Shown one piece after another: positions 16,673 to 25,988 of a stretch of 64,000 bases of DNA. The position numbers were made by a program, and so were the translations under genes. Positions within the stretch are counted from its first letter, which is position 1, and each line of letters starts with the position of its first letter. Source of the DNA: Agarilytica sp045430285 (GTDB lineage: Bacteria > Pseudomonadota > Gammaproteobacteria > Pseudomonadales > Cellvibrionaceae). A model generated the notes under the pieces. That model was not told the origin of the DNA. It made no database searches and was given only the letters and a program-made list of their open reading frames with translations. The stretch spans positions 868,001 through 932,000 of the forward strand of contig JAILXV010000001.1 in the NCBI GenBank assembly GCA_045430285.1, given 5' to 3'.

Positions 16673-17713
16673 ATGCCTGCATGGCAAGACCTGCTATCAC
16701 ACGATGCACTTATTTGGTTAGGCATCGTTTTTTGCCTATCGCAGTCTGCAATATTCTCTGGATTGAATTTAGCTTTTTTCAGCTTGAATCGATTACAACT
16801 CGAGGTTAAAGCCAGCGACAACGATAAAGCCGCCACTAAAGTGCTAAAGATGCGGCAAGACTCCAACTTTCTATTGACCACGATTTTATGGGGAAACGTG
16901 GGCATTAATGTCTTGCTTACGCTGTTATCCGACAGCGTCATGGCAGGCGTTAGCGCGTTTTGTTTTTCCGCTGTATTCATTACATTATTTGGTGAAATTA
17001 CACCTCAAGCGTATTTTTCTCGCCACGCTCTAAAAACGGCATCATTGATGGCGCCACTTTTACGGTTTTACCAAGCGCTTTTATATCCGCTCGCAAAACC
17101 TTGCGCTATTGTTTTAGATATGTGGCTTGGCAAGGAAGGCATTACATATATGCGTGAACGGGATCTTCGGCACGTTATCGCTCGTCATATTGAAGCCGAG
17201 GAAGCGGAAGTTGATGCTGTTGAAGGAATAGGTGCGCTTAATTTTCTTCAGATTGATGATATTCCGGTTTCAAAGGAGGGAGAGATACTGGATCCAAACA
17301 GTATTGTAAAACTGCCCTGCCATTTGGATTTACCCGTAATCCCAGTTTTTAGTGCATCTTCTGATGACCCTTTTCTGCAACAAGTTCAACAGTCAGGGCA
17401 TAAATGGGTTGTACTCACCGACGAAAACGAACACCCGCTACTCGTACTTGATGCGGATGGGTTTTTACGTGCCGCACTGTTTAATGGTACAAGCACTTCA
17501 AACGCATATGACTATTGTCATCGTCCGATTATTATTACTGATGAAAATATGCCGCTCGGCGATGTGTTGGAACGTCTCAAACTCGGCCGAACAGTAACCT
17601 GCGAAGAAACCATTGACCATGATTTGATATTATTGTGGTCCAATCAGCGCCGTATTATTACCGGCGCGGACATACTCGGTCGCCTTCTCAAAGGTATACA
17701 GCCCGATAATTAA
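16673..17713 (+). CDS. DUF21/CNNM-domain membrane protein
   Basis: 346 residues starting 13 bases after the aspartoacylase-like gene. The N-terminal half is a DUF21 (CNNM) transmembrane domain: three to four helices, with SAIFSGLNLAFFSLNRLQLE as its signature, and FGEITPQAYFSRHA. The C-terminal half resembles a degenerate CBS pair (VVLTDENEHPLLVLDADG). Relatives such as CorC, CorB or hemolysin-like proteins take part in magnesium or cobalt resistance and transport. No CorC_HlyC transporter-associated domain is seen at the C-terminus. Third gene in the rimK run. Confidence 0.83.
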   Translation: MPAWQDLLSHDALIWLGIVFCLSQSAIFSGLNLAFFSLNRLQLEVKASDNDKAATKVLKMRQDSNFLLTTILWGNVGINVLLTLLSDSVMAGVSAFCFSAVFITLFGEITPQAYFSRHALKTASLMAPLLRFYQALLYPLAKPCAIVLDMWLGKEGITYMRERDLRHVIARHIEAEEAEVDAVEGIGALNFLQIDDIPVSKEGEILDPNSIVKLPCHLDLPVIPVFSASSDDPFLQQVQQSGHKWVVLTDENEHPLLVLDADGFLRAALFNGTSTSNAYDYCHRPIIITDENMPLGDVLERLKLGRTVTCEETIDHDLILLWSNQRRIITGADILGRLLKGIQPDN

Positions 17714-17728
17714 TACGGGGCCTACTGC

Positions 17729-18238
17729 TTAGTCCACATCTATTTCATCTTTCTTTTTACTTAAAAGATCTGAGAGTGGCTTGTTGGATTCTGCACGCTC
17801 ATCATTAAACAAGCGAAATCCAGGTAGTTGACGCACCAGATAGTAACCGATACTAAGCGCAATAATAACTGCTGCGATACCGTAGATCTGTTCAGGCGTA
17901 ACGATCTTCAAATCCAAAACAATAACCTTTCGGGACATTGCCATCAGCGCAGTCGCCATAACGATTTTTACATGAATCATTTCGTCTCTTAAATAAATCG
18001 TGATATTAACGAATATCTCGATCGCTATAAGCACCGTCATGAATGCGCCAAACGTCGCCAACATGTCGGTCGCTGTAAAAATCAAAATGGGCGCGCTGAC
18101 TAATTTTTGATATATAACCCAGCACACATCAACAACCCCCATCACGATAACAAAGGTCATTAACACCGCTAAAATCTTCACCGAGTGATGAATAACAAGT
18201 TGAAGCTTGGATATGATGGGATCATCAATAGAATTCAT
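17729..18238 (-). CDS. psiE: PsiE-family phosphate-starvation-inducible membrane protein
   Basis: 169 residues with four hydrophobic helices (about 20-40, 55-80, 88-108, 118-138). The second and third helices flank IEIFVNITIYLRDEMIHVK, the conserved PsiE stretch. PsiE proteins are inner-membrane proteins of unknown activity, first seen as phosphate-starvation-induced in E. coli. It is convergent with the DUF21 gene (15 bases) and lies 79 bases downstream of ptsP on the same strand. No Pho box was recognised in front of it. Confidence 0.85.
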   Translation of the reverse strand: MNSIDDPIISKLQLVIHHSVKILAVLMTFVIVMGVVDVCWVIYQKLVSAPILIFTATDMLATFGAFMTVLIAIEIFVNITIYLRDEMIHVKIVMATALMAMSRKVIVLDLKIVTPEQIYGIAAVIIALSIGYYLVRQLPGFRLFNDERAESNKPLSDLLSKKKDEIDVD

Positions 18239-18317
18239 TTATTTTACCTACTAACCGTTATGGTGTTTAAAAATGTCTTATATGGGTCAATTTAATATTG
18301 ATTATGAAATGGGTATT

Positions 18318-20660
18318 TTATGGCTTACGCGACATTGAACATATCAACTCCGATAAACCCAAGCGCCCTAACGCGTCGTCTAGTAGCTGCTCAACATCTT
18401 TTGCTTTATCCAATGTTAGCGCTTTTTTCGCCAGTGTTTTTGCGGAATCTTTAGAAATAGAAAGAATCACTTTTTTTATACGCGGTAAATCACCGGCACT
18501 CAAACTTAGAACATCCATGCCCATACCTAACAATAGAATCGCCATAGAGGGGTCACCCGCCGCTTCACCACAAATAGACACCGGAATTCCCGCATCATCC
18601 CCTGCAACAATAATACTTTGAATCGCAGAGATAACCGCGGGGTGGAAATAAGAATACCAGCGCGTTACACGTTCGTTATTTCGATCAACGGCTAAAAGAT
18701 ACTGAGTTAAATCGTTACTTCCAATGGAGAGGAAATCGACATGTTTAGCAAAAGCCTTTATTTGATAAACTGCTGATGGCACCTCTATCATGACACCTAC
18801 CGGAACAAAACCAACATCGACGCCCTGCTCCTTAAGCTCTTGCTTTACTTGCGCTATTAGCTCAAGTGCTGATTCTAAATCATCGATAGAATTGACCATT
18901 GGCAATAAAATTTTAAGATTGTTCAACCCGACATTTGCGCGAAACAGCGCTCGAATCTGGCAAAGAAATATTTCAGGTTGGTCCAATAGTATCCGTATAC
19001 CCCGCCAACCCAAAAAAGGGTTTTGTTCATGTATCCGCCAATAAGGGAGGGGTTTGTCCCCACCGATATCCAGTGTTCTAAAACTTACCGGTAAAGGGGC
19101 CATTTCAGACAATACCCCTTTATATAATTCATATTGCTCTTGTTCAGTAAGAAACCCCTCGCTATTCATAAACGGGAATTCTGTACGATATAGGCCCACC
19201 CCTTCAGAGCCAACGGCCACCGAATGACTTAGATCGGCAGCGATCCCTGCGTTGGTCAACAATGACACTCTAAAGCCATCCGTAGTCAACGCAGGTTCTT
19301 GTGCCAGCTTATCCAGCTCTAGCCACATCGACGCTTCGCGACTGATTTCTTTTTTTAATGTTGCTAACAAGATTCCATCGGGCTCGACATATAGTCGTCC
19401 TTGGCTGCCATTCACAACCAAAGGTTTTTTATCTAGCTGCGCCAACGGTACAACGGCCTCCATACCTAGAACGGCGGGAACCCCAATGGCTTTAGAGAAA
19501 ATAGCCAAATGTGAATAGGCTGAGCCTCTACCTGAAATAACGGCTTTTAAACAACCTGAGGGAACATTTATTATATCCGCGGGGCTTAGGTCCTCCCCTA
19601 TTAGTATCGTATTTTCCGGATATACAATATCCTGCGAATTGTTCGACGCTAACATCTCATTCAGAAGGCGTTTGCCAATCTCTTCGATGTCATTCGCACG
19701 TTCGCGAAGATAGGCATTGTCCAATGCATTAAATTGGGAAATGTAGTCCAACACCGTTTCCCTAAGCGCACCTGCGGCCCAATTGCCGCCATGAATACGC
19801 GCTATCGTATTTTCGACCAACTCGGGGCCTTCGGTTATTTGAGCGTAAGCTTCAAACAATACGCTGTTTTGTTCTCCAATCGTCTTCTCACTTTCTTGAC
19901 CAAGTGATCTATATTCCTCTGCCACGCTTTTAATTGCACGTTGAAATAGCGCCACCTCATCATCTACTGAATCGGGCTGACGATCGGGAATATCTTTTAG
20001 GTCAAGGCGTGTCCCTACATATGTACCTATGCCTAATGCGATACCAGGGCTGCCAGGCTGTCCTTCGATAAACAACCGATCAGCGGTGGGCAATGAAGTG
20101 GTGTGGGCGATCTCGCCCCGCAATTTTGCCAGTACAATACATGTGGCTATCTGAGAAGAAAGCGTCAATAGAAACGAAAGAGACGATTCTTTAAATACAC
20201 GGGACTTTTTCGATTGAGCAACAATAACGCCACACACCTCTGACTGATAAACAATAGGCACACCTAAAAAACCGCGATATTGCTCACCACCAGGAATCGA
20301 ATTTTTAGAATATGCTCCGTGCTTTTTTACATCCGGTAGATTGAGGGGTTCGACGACTGTTCCAATAAGGCCCAGAACCCCTTCTTCGAGCGCCACAGCC
20401 CACTTACCCACAAGCTCATTCGGGTGAGCTTCGGTCGCCATGAGAATAAAACGTTTGCCAATATCGTCCGATAGATAAACAGAACACTCCTCCACCGCCA
20501 ACGTTTCGACCACGCCTTTGACAATAACGCGAAGCGCAACATCTAAATTAGTTGCATCAGCAACGTCCGTCAGTATTTGCCTTAAGGCGGGGAGTTTTTT
20601 TCGTGTCACCGCTTTTGAGGGCGCTTTGGGGGGAAAAGATTTGGGCTGTTTGGTGGTCAT
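18318..20660 (-). CDS. ptsP: Phosphoenolpyruvate-protein phosphotransferase PtsP (EI-Ntr)
   Basis: 780 residues. The N-terminal GAF sensor domain spans about 35-180. A PTS enzyme I N-terminal helical domain follows, with the phospho-histidine swivel domain (H384 in GRGSAYSHLAIFSKAIGVPAV, a variant of the usual TSH motif). The PEP-binding barrel comes next (EGVGLYRTEFPFMN, VGVMIEVPSA, SIGSNDLTQYLLAVDR) and ends with the catalytic cysteine in VSICGEAAGDP. It takes phosphate from PEP and starts the nitrogen-PTS chain through NPr to EIIA-Ntr, which controls potassium and nitrogen functions. The partners are not in the window. The N-terminal basic linker (residues 1-22) is longer than usual. Confidence 0.93.
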   Translation of the reverse strand: MTTKQPKSFPPKAPSKAVTRKKLPALRQILTDVADATNLDVALRVIVKGVVETLAVEECSVYLSDDIGKRFILMATEAHPNELVGKWAVALEEGVLGLIGTVVEPLNLPDVKKHGAYSKNSIPGGEQYRGFLGVPIVYQSEVCGVIVAQSKKSRVFKESSLSFLLTLSSQIATCIVLAKLRGEIAHTTSLPTADRLFIEGQPGSPGIALGIGTYVGTRLDLKDIPDRQPDSVDDEVALFQRAIKSVAEEYRSLGQESEKTIGEQNSVLFEAYAQITEGPELVENTIARIHGGNWAAGALRETVLDYISQFNALDNAYLRERANDIEEIGKRLLNEMLASNNSQDIVYPENTILIGEDLSPADIINVPSGCLKAVISGRGSAYSHLAIFSKAIGVPAVLGMEAVVPLAQLDKKPLVVNGSQGRLYVEPDGILLATLKKEISREASMWLELDKLAQEPALTTDGFRVSLLTNAGIAADLSHSVAVGSEGVGLYRTEFPFMNSEGFLTEQEQYELYKGVLSEMAPLPVSFRTLDIGGDKPLPYWRIHEQNPFLGWRGIRILLDQPEIFLCQIRALFRANVGLNNLKILLPMVNSIDDLESALELIAQVKQELKEQGVDVGFVPVGVMIEVPSAVYQIKAFAKHVDFLSIGSNDLTQYLLAVDRNNERVTRWYSYFHPAVISAIQSIIVAGDDAGIPVSICGEAAGDPSMAILLLGMGMDVLSLSAGDLPRIKKVILSISKDSAKTLAKKALTLDKAKDVEQLLDDALGRLGLSELICSMSRKP

Positions 20661-20871
20661 GCTATCTCTCAGTCGAAAATCGCAGGCCCAACACTCAGTT
20701 AAGCGGTTGCTGTCTCATTATTAGCAAGATTATGCCACACTCGATCAGCTCTAGGTGACCTCTATTCTCGACCGATTTGCATCGCCAATGGTCATGTTTT
20801 TGGTGTAAGATTTCACGGTAATATAACGTTCAATCTTTGATCGCATATCTGACTATACTAAGGCCATAAAC

Positions 20872-21669
20872 ATGATCAACCAAGAGCGTTGGTGGGGAGA
20901 TTTTCATTTCAACGAGGAAGAAACCAAAGAGTGGGTATTAGGTGATCGACGCTTCGTTATCCATCGCTCATCGGGTGAATGGAAAACATGGAATATAGAA
21001 ACCCCAGAAGAAAGCGGCGAATACGTATTCAAACACAGCGCTTTACAGGCCTCTGCCGAGCTCCCAGATCACACCACATTGGGACGCTATCTCCAACATG
21101 AAACCAGTGAACAAATCAGTGTTCGCCCCATGATGGCAGATCGCTCAATGGTGATTCGGCCCAGCGTGCCATTGCAGATATTAGCTGAAGAGCGAATATG
21201 CCTCTATATAAGCACACCGCTGTGGTTCAATGTAAAAACATGCCCGAACGACGTGACAATAATGGATGTCCCCTTTTGGCGCCCTTCTGATTCGTGGTTT
21301 GGCCCCTCGACAATGAGCGGAGAATTCTGTTATGCCAAATATACCGATGCACGTGTCAACATTACTCAGTTAGAGCAGCGCCCTCATCGCGCAATTACGC
21401 CCATACATGTAATTAACAAACGAAACGAAGCGTTGATTGTCGAAAGGCTCAGTATTCCCGTACCGCTACTTCACCTATTCAGTGATGATAAACATCACCT
21501 TTGGACTGAGGAAATAACACTTACACGAGAATCCGATGGCGACATGGCAAAACTACAGCTAGACAAAGTTGCACCTCCCCATGCATCGAATCCGACATTG
21601 GTATCAAAACCGCGCACCGAATCAGAAAAAAATATCGTGTTCCGCACCCTTAACAGCCTATTCGCCTAA
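20872..21669 (+). CDS. DUF432 domain protein
   Basis: 265 residues, mostly beta-rich, with no signal peptide and no membrane segment. The match to DUF432 rests on overall pattern (RERxxLYxSTPLWF-like stretch EERICLYISTPLWFNV, then FWRPSDSWFGPSTMSGEFCYA) and on its position directly before an MscS gene. DUF432 genes are often found with small MscS channels in archaea and proteobacteria. It ends 65 bases before the channel start on the same strand, so it probably forms an operon with it. A cytosolic accessory or regulator of that channel is a reasonable but untested guess. Confidence 0.78.
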   Translation: MINQERWWGDFHFNEEETKEWVLGDRRFVIHRSSGEWKTWNIETPEESGEYVFKHSALQASAELPDHTTLGRYLQHETSEQISVRPMMADRSMVIRPSVPLQILAEERICLYISTPLWFNVKTCPNDVTIMDVPFWRPSDSWFGPSTMSGEFCYAKYTDARVNITQLEQRPHRAITPIHVINKRNEALIVERLSIPVPLLHLFSDDKHHLWTEEITLTRESDGDMAKLQLDKVAPPHASNPTLVSKPRTESEKNIVFRTLNSLFA

Positions 21670-21734
21670 ATCGCCATAATAGGTGGCATCGTTTGATATT
21701 AAAACGATAAGCAATGAGATAAAGAGAAAGTACC

Positions 21735-22583
21735 GTGACCAAACTGAGTGAACTAATAGAAATACTGGAAGCGACTCGACTCCTTTCGGTTAGTCAGGCG
21801 ATTCTATTCATCGTATTGGGCTATTTTTTAGGGCGCGCGGCGAGCGCAACCATTGAAAAGATCGCCCTAAAGAAAATGAGCCCTCACAATCTTCTAGTAT
21901 TAAAACGATCGGTTTTTTATGCCGTGTTTATTTTGTTTGGCGTGTCCGCACTCAAGCAGTTGGGATTGGACCTCAATGTTGTTATCGGCGCTGCGGGGAT
22001 TCTGACAGTTGCAATCGGTTTCGCCTCTCAAACATCGGCATCCAATTTAATCAGTGGGCTTTTTCTTATGGTCGAGCGACCATTTTCAGTAGCGGACGTC
22101 ATTCGTGTCGGCAGCACAACCGGAGAAGTGATATCCATAGACTTATTATCCATAAAGCTACGGACCTTCGATAACCTATTTGTAAGAATACCCAATGAAA
22201 CAATGATAAAAAGTGAAGTGACAACACTCACGAAATTCCCAATACGGCGAATAGATATGCAAATTGCTATCGCATATAAAGAAGACCTAGACAACGTAAA
22301 AGCGATACTCGACACTCTCGCTGCCAACAACCCCTTATGCCTTGAAGAACCGGCCCCGGTCTTTATATTTCAGGCCTTTGGCTCATCATCCATTGATCTG
22401 CAATATTCCATATGGGCGAAACGAGAAAACTTTCTTAAACTTAAAAACAGTATGTATGAGGGCGTCAAAAAAGCATTTGAAGAAAACAACATTGAAATAC
22501 CGTTTCCCCATGTCAGCCTGTATGCCGGAGAAGCCAGCAAAGCGGTAGCGATTAACCTGATCGATGGCGAGGAGCTAAAGTAA
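21735..22583 (+). CDS. Small MscS-family mechanosensitive channel (282 residues)
   Basis: GTG start after an AGAGAAAG site. Three hydrophobic helices fit the minimal MscS design. The pore helix is AAGILTVAIGFASQTSASNL, followed by ISGLFLMVERPFSVADVI and the beta domain, and the end is IEIPFPHVSLY. Length and layout match E. coli MscS (286 residues). It is probably co-expressed with the upstream DUF432 protein, and is convergent with the third MscS gene (35 bases between stops). Confidence 0.93.
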   Translation: MTKLSELIEILEATRLLSVSQAILFIVLGYFLGRAASATIEKIALKKMSPHNLLVLKRSVFYAVFILFGVSALKQLGLDLNVVIGAAGILTVAIGFASQTSASNLISGLFLMVERPFSVADVIRVGSTTGEVISIDLLSIKLRTFDNLFVRIPNETMIKSEVTTLTKFPIRRIDMQIAIAYKEDLDNVKAILDTLAANNPLCLEEPAPVFIFQAFGSSSIDLQYSIWAKRENFLKLKNSMYEGVKKAFEENNIEIPFPHVSLYAGEASKAVAINLIDGEELK

Positions 22584-22618
22584 TTCCGTATTAACTCTGC
22601 AATAAAGCGACGGAAATC

Positions 22619-23707
22619 CTACTGCGAACTATTGTTATTCTCATCCAAGGATAAACATCTTTCTTCTGCGAAGCTGAGCTTCTGTTTCAGAATATTTTTC
22701 TTCGAGTGCAGGTTTAAATAATCTTGATTTTCTTCGGGGTTATCCAACATGCCTAGCTCACTAATGTCACTTTCAATCGTTTCTATTGCCTTTTTTAGCT
22801 GAACAACCGACGCGGCGGCGTTTGCCTTATCGAATACCACATCTTCGGGTAGGACTTCATCTTCTGCTGTAGCTTCCTGCAACACAACGGACCCCATATA
22901 AGACTTTTCAGGAATAAACCGTGTGCCTCTCGCGATAGTGCGAGTATTCATAAACCCTGGCGACACAATCTCGATATCATTCTGATGCAGTGTGTCCAAC
23001 ATTTCTTCACGAAGCTTTGATCTTGCAGAAATTAAACTTTTCACTTCCTCAAGAAGCCCCGCAACACGATAAACGACCGAATAGTCACCAAGCTCTCTCA
23101 CTTGTACAAAGGCGTCTTTAAGCCCCGCGGATTCAGCGGCTTCAATCAAATGCATTGATACTACAGAGCGTGCAACATCATAACCAATAGACACCTCGGC
23201 AGAAATAATGGTGCCCGTCACACGCACAACCTTCATGGGTTGTGTCACCATATATATGTTAGGAATCGTGACTAGGTCTCTGTCTTCGGTTTGCACCTCC
23301 GTATGTAGCAAGCCCATCTCTGAGATTTTACCGACAATATCAGACACCGTAACAAAATCGCCAGGCTTAGCGCTCTCAATAATTTTTAGCATAATACCCG
23401 CCAAAATATTACCGATAAACGTGGTAGATGACAGTGCGATTGCGGCACTAAGCAGAATACCAATAAGACTCAGTAATTGCCCACGCAAAGTATCACTTAT
23501 GGGGAGAGCCACAATAATGATGAGCCCCGAAATAAAAGATAAGGACAACATAATAAATTGAAAGCGAAATTTTAGATCCGCTTGATCGACCCAGCGACGA
23601 TGTAAAACACGGTTGGCAACAGCCAGACCTAGAACAACGAGTGAAACCACTAAAACGATAGGTAATAACGAATAGAATAATGAGGGGACCGTTTCAAAAA
23701 AACGCAT
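22619..23707 (-). CDS. MscS-like channel with four helices and a C-terminal charged tail
   Basis: 362 residues. Four hydrophobic segments occupy residues 1-125. The pore-helix region is divergent (LLSAAIALSSTTFIGNILAG, lacking the glycine pattern of classic MscS). A beta domain with KPGDFVTVSDIVGKI follows, then a charged C-terminal helix from about 290 to the end (VQLKKAIETIESDISELG). The conserved IEIPFP end of MscS is replaced by IEIVSPGFMNTR. This places it in the MscS superfamily but perhaps with different gating or selectivity. It is alone on its strand and convergent with the 282-residue channel. Confidence 0.85.
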   Translation of the reverse strand: MRFFETVPSLFYSLLPIVLVVSLVVLGLAVANRVLHRRWVDQADLKFRFQFIMLSLSFISGLIIIVALPISDTLRGQLLSLIGILLSAAIALSSTTFIGNILAGIMLKIIESAKPGDFVTVSDIVGKISEMGLLHTEVQTEDRDLVTIPNIYMVTQPMKVVRVTGTIISAEVSIGYDVARSVVSMHLIEAAESAGLKDAFVQVRELGDYSVVYRVAGLLEEVKSLISARSKLREEMLDTLHQNDIEIVSPGFMNTRTIARGTRFIPEKSYMGSVVLQEATAEDEVLPEDVVFDKANAAASVVQLKKAIETIESDISELGMLDNPEENQDYLNLHSKKNILKQKLSFAEERCLSLDENNNSSQ

Positions 23708-24236
23708 GTATATACTTCTCTAAAGTAGGGTGTATTCGAACTTCCACATGGCAAGGGGATATCACAATATGCCCTTTTTCAACAACATATGAACCACGCT
23801 GAAGCTGCCCCGCTCGAAAAGCTATTGATTGTCTCAGGGCATCGTCGTGACGTTACTCTTTGTGAGGATGTTCGCCGATCACTAATCGATAGTCAACAAA
23901 CTCACGTTCTCTCACCTAAGCACCAGCAATCTCGTTCACCAAAGCTAGGTAAGCAGCGTCAAAAACACATCTTGCAAGCGTTTTAATACGTGAAATATAC
24001 GTTTATTGGCTTATAACGGAGGTCATTTACATGCCAGCATAGGGCATTGATTATACGCAGCTTTGTACTAACCTTTTATCAATGCAAGCCGTTTACACGC
24101 CAGCAATTACCTGGGGCATAACCCCTCTTTTAATAGGGCTTTTGATTTCATTTTGCATTACGGATTAGTATTCATCGCCAGCGAGTCCACGAGTCAACTA
24201 CTAGCGTATGAATTCATAGGACAATTGTAGCGAAAG
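23708..24236. other. 529-base intergenic stretch with an imperfect direct repeat
   Basis: Divergent region between the third MscS gene and the signalling operon. Two near copies of a 16-base word (14 of 16 identical) lie at 24024-24039 (CATTTACATGCCAGCA) and 24090-24105 (CGTTTACACGCCAGCA), 66 bases apart. They may be regulator sites for the operon that starts at 24237. A 65-codon open frame at 23789-23986 has no ribosome site and no recognisable product. No RNA gene was seen. Confidence 0.45.
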
Positions 24237-25940
24237 ATGAATATTTTACTCGTTGATGACGACCAGGTGGACCGCGCGCTAATTGTGCGAGCGCTAAAGA
24301 AAAGCGATTTACAACCCAGTATCACCGAAGCACTCAGTGTAGACGAGGGTTTACGGCTCTATTCCAAAGAGCTATTTGATATCGTCCTGCTTGATTATCG
24401 TATGCCCGAGCGTGACGGCATAGAAATGATTGTAGAACTCAGAAATGAGCCTAAAAATCAGAGCACTGCGATTGTAATGATGAGCGCCTCTGAAGACGAG
24501 GAACTCGCCTTGCAGTGCATCCGTGCGGGCGCGCAAGACTTCATTACAAAATCGGAAATATCCGAAACGCGATTACAACGCGCCCTCCTCCATGCGACCA
24601 CGCGATTTGAACTAGAAAAACAACTTTACGAAGCCTATCAAAAAGTTAAATCATTGGCAGAAACGGATGCCCTAACAGGCTTATCGAATCGGTATTTGTT
24701 TGATGAGGCGCTTAAACAAGCCATAGTAAATAATCGACGAAAACAATCTAAATTAGCACTACTATTATTCGACCTCGATAATTTCAAATTTATAAATGAC
24801 AACTTCGGTCATGATATTGGCGATTTATTGCTTAAAAAAGTTGTAAATCGTATAAAAGGCTGCTTGCGAGGTAATGAACTATTCTCTCGTCTCGGCGGAG
24901 ACGAATTCGCTATCACACTAACTAACATTGAAACGGAGGACAGCGCCAGCCTTGTTGCCTTACGTATATTGCGTGTTTTGATTAAGCCTTTTAGTATCGC
25001 GACTACGTCGATTAAAACAACCGCTAGTATAGGCATTGCATTACATCCGGATAATGGCTCCACGAGTGAGTCCCTTTTTAAATTTGCTGATATTGCGATG
25101 TATCGTGCAAAAAAAATGGGGAAAAACCAAGTGTGTTTTTTCGAGCCGGAAATGCAAAAAAGTTTTCAATCCCGCCTAACAACTGAGATGGAGTTACGTG
25201 AGGCACTGAGTAAAAATCAATTAGAGCTGTATTACCAACCGGTCGTAAACCCTAATGACAAATGCGTAATCGGGTTTGAGGCGCTTCTGCGCTGGAATAT
25301 CAATGACGCGGTAAGGACACCGGATGAATTTATTGGTGTTGCGGAGGAAACGCACCAAATTTGCGCAATTGGGGGCTGGGTGATCGAAGAAGCCATATCC
25401 ACCCTGGCGAAGTGGAACGCTAAACGGGCTCGACCCTGGTCTATGGCAATTAACGTATCGGCCATTCAGTTATCGGACAATGTCCTAATCGACTGCCTAG
25501 ATTCCACTATGCAGCGTTACAATATAGACCCACGGCTTATCGATATAGAATTAACCGAAACCGCCTTAATGAAAGATAATGAAACAACCTTGTCTGTCAT
25601 CACTGGAATTCATAACCTTGGTGTACGTCTCTCACTTGATGATTTTGGCACAGGGTTTTCGTCCGTTTCCCACATTCGAAATTACCCGATATCTGTTGTT
25701 AAGATTGATCGTAGCTTGATGCCTGAAAACGAAAACGACAAGAAAAACTCAGCCCTAATCGAAGGTTTAGAATACATGGCTAGCGTGCTTGGCCTGGAGG
25801 TAGTCGCTGAAGGAGTTGAAACTAAGCAACAAGAATCACTTTGCTTAAAACTCAACATTCCGCGGGTGCAAGGGTTTTTCTATTCTAAACCTGTTTCTGC
25901 TCAGGTTGTTGAACGTGATTATTTAAACAAACAGCCTTAA
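24237..25940 (+). CDS. Response regulator with GGDEF and EAL domains (c-di-GMP turnover)
   Basis: 567 residues: receiver domain 1-120 with phospho-acceptor D53 (LLDYRMPERDG) and acidic pocket VDDDQ, then GGDEF domain about 140-300 with intact GGDEF at 220-224, then EAL domain about 320-565. Both catalytic sites look complete: EAL 348-350 with LLRW, ELTETAL, DDFGTGFSS, VVKIDRSL and VAEGVET. The inhibitory site before GGDEF is degenerate (RGNE instead of RxxD). It could make and degrade c-di-GMP, with phosphorylation of the receiver shifting the balance. It is followed 48 bases later by a histidine kinase gene, its likely partner. Confidence 0.94.
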   Translation: MNILLVDDDQVDRALIVRALKKSDLQPSITEALSVDEGLRLYSKELFDIVLLDYRMPERDGIEMIVELRNEPKNQSTAIVMMSASEDEELALQCIRAGAQDFITKSEISETRLQRALLHATTRFELEKQLYEAYQKVKSLAETDALTGLSNRYLFDEALKQAIVNNRRKQSKLALLLFDLDNFKFINDNFGHDIGDLLLKKVVNRIKGCLRGNELFSRLGGDEFAITLTNIETEDSASLVALRILRVLIKPFSIATTSIKTTASIGIALHPDNGSTSESLFKFADIAMYRAKKMGKNQVCFFEPEMQKSFQSRLTTEMELREALSKNQLELYYQPVVNPNDKCVIGFEALLRWNINDAVRTPDEFIGVAEETHQICAIGGWVIEEAISTLAKWNAKRARPWSMAINVSAIQLSDNVLIDCLDSTMQRYNIDPRLIDIELTETALMKDNETTLSVITGIHNLGVRLSLDDFGTGFSSVSHIRNYPISVVKIDRSLMPENENDKKNSALIEGLEYMASVLGLEVVAEGVETKQQESLCLKLNIPRVQGFFYSKPVSAQVVERDYLNKQP

Positions 25941-25988
25941 CAATCAACCAAGCCCTATAGCTAAACATACCCAAAACCGGATTATTGT

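Noticed and set aside
23789..23986. Open frame of 65 codons before the signalling operon
   Set aside because: No ribosome site before the ATG and no recognisable sequence.
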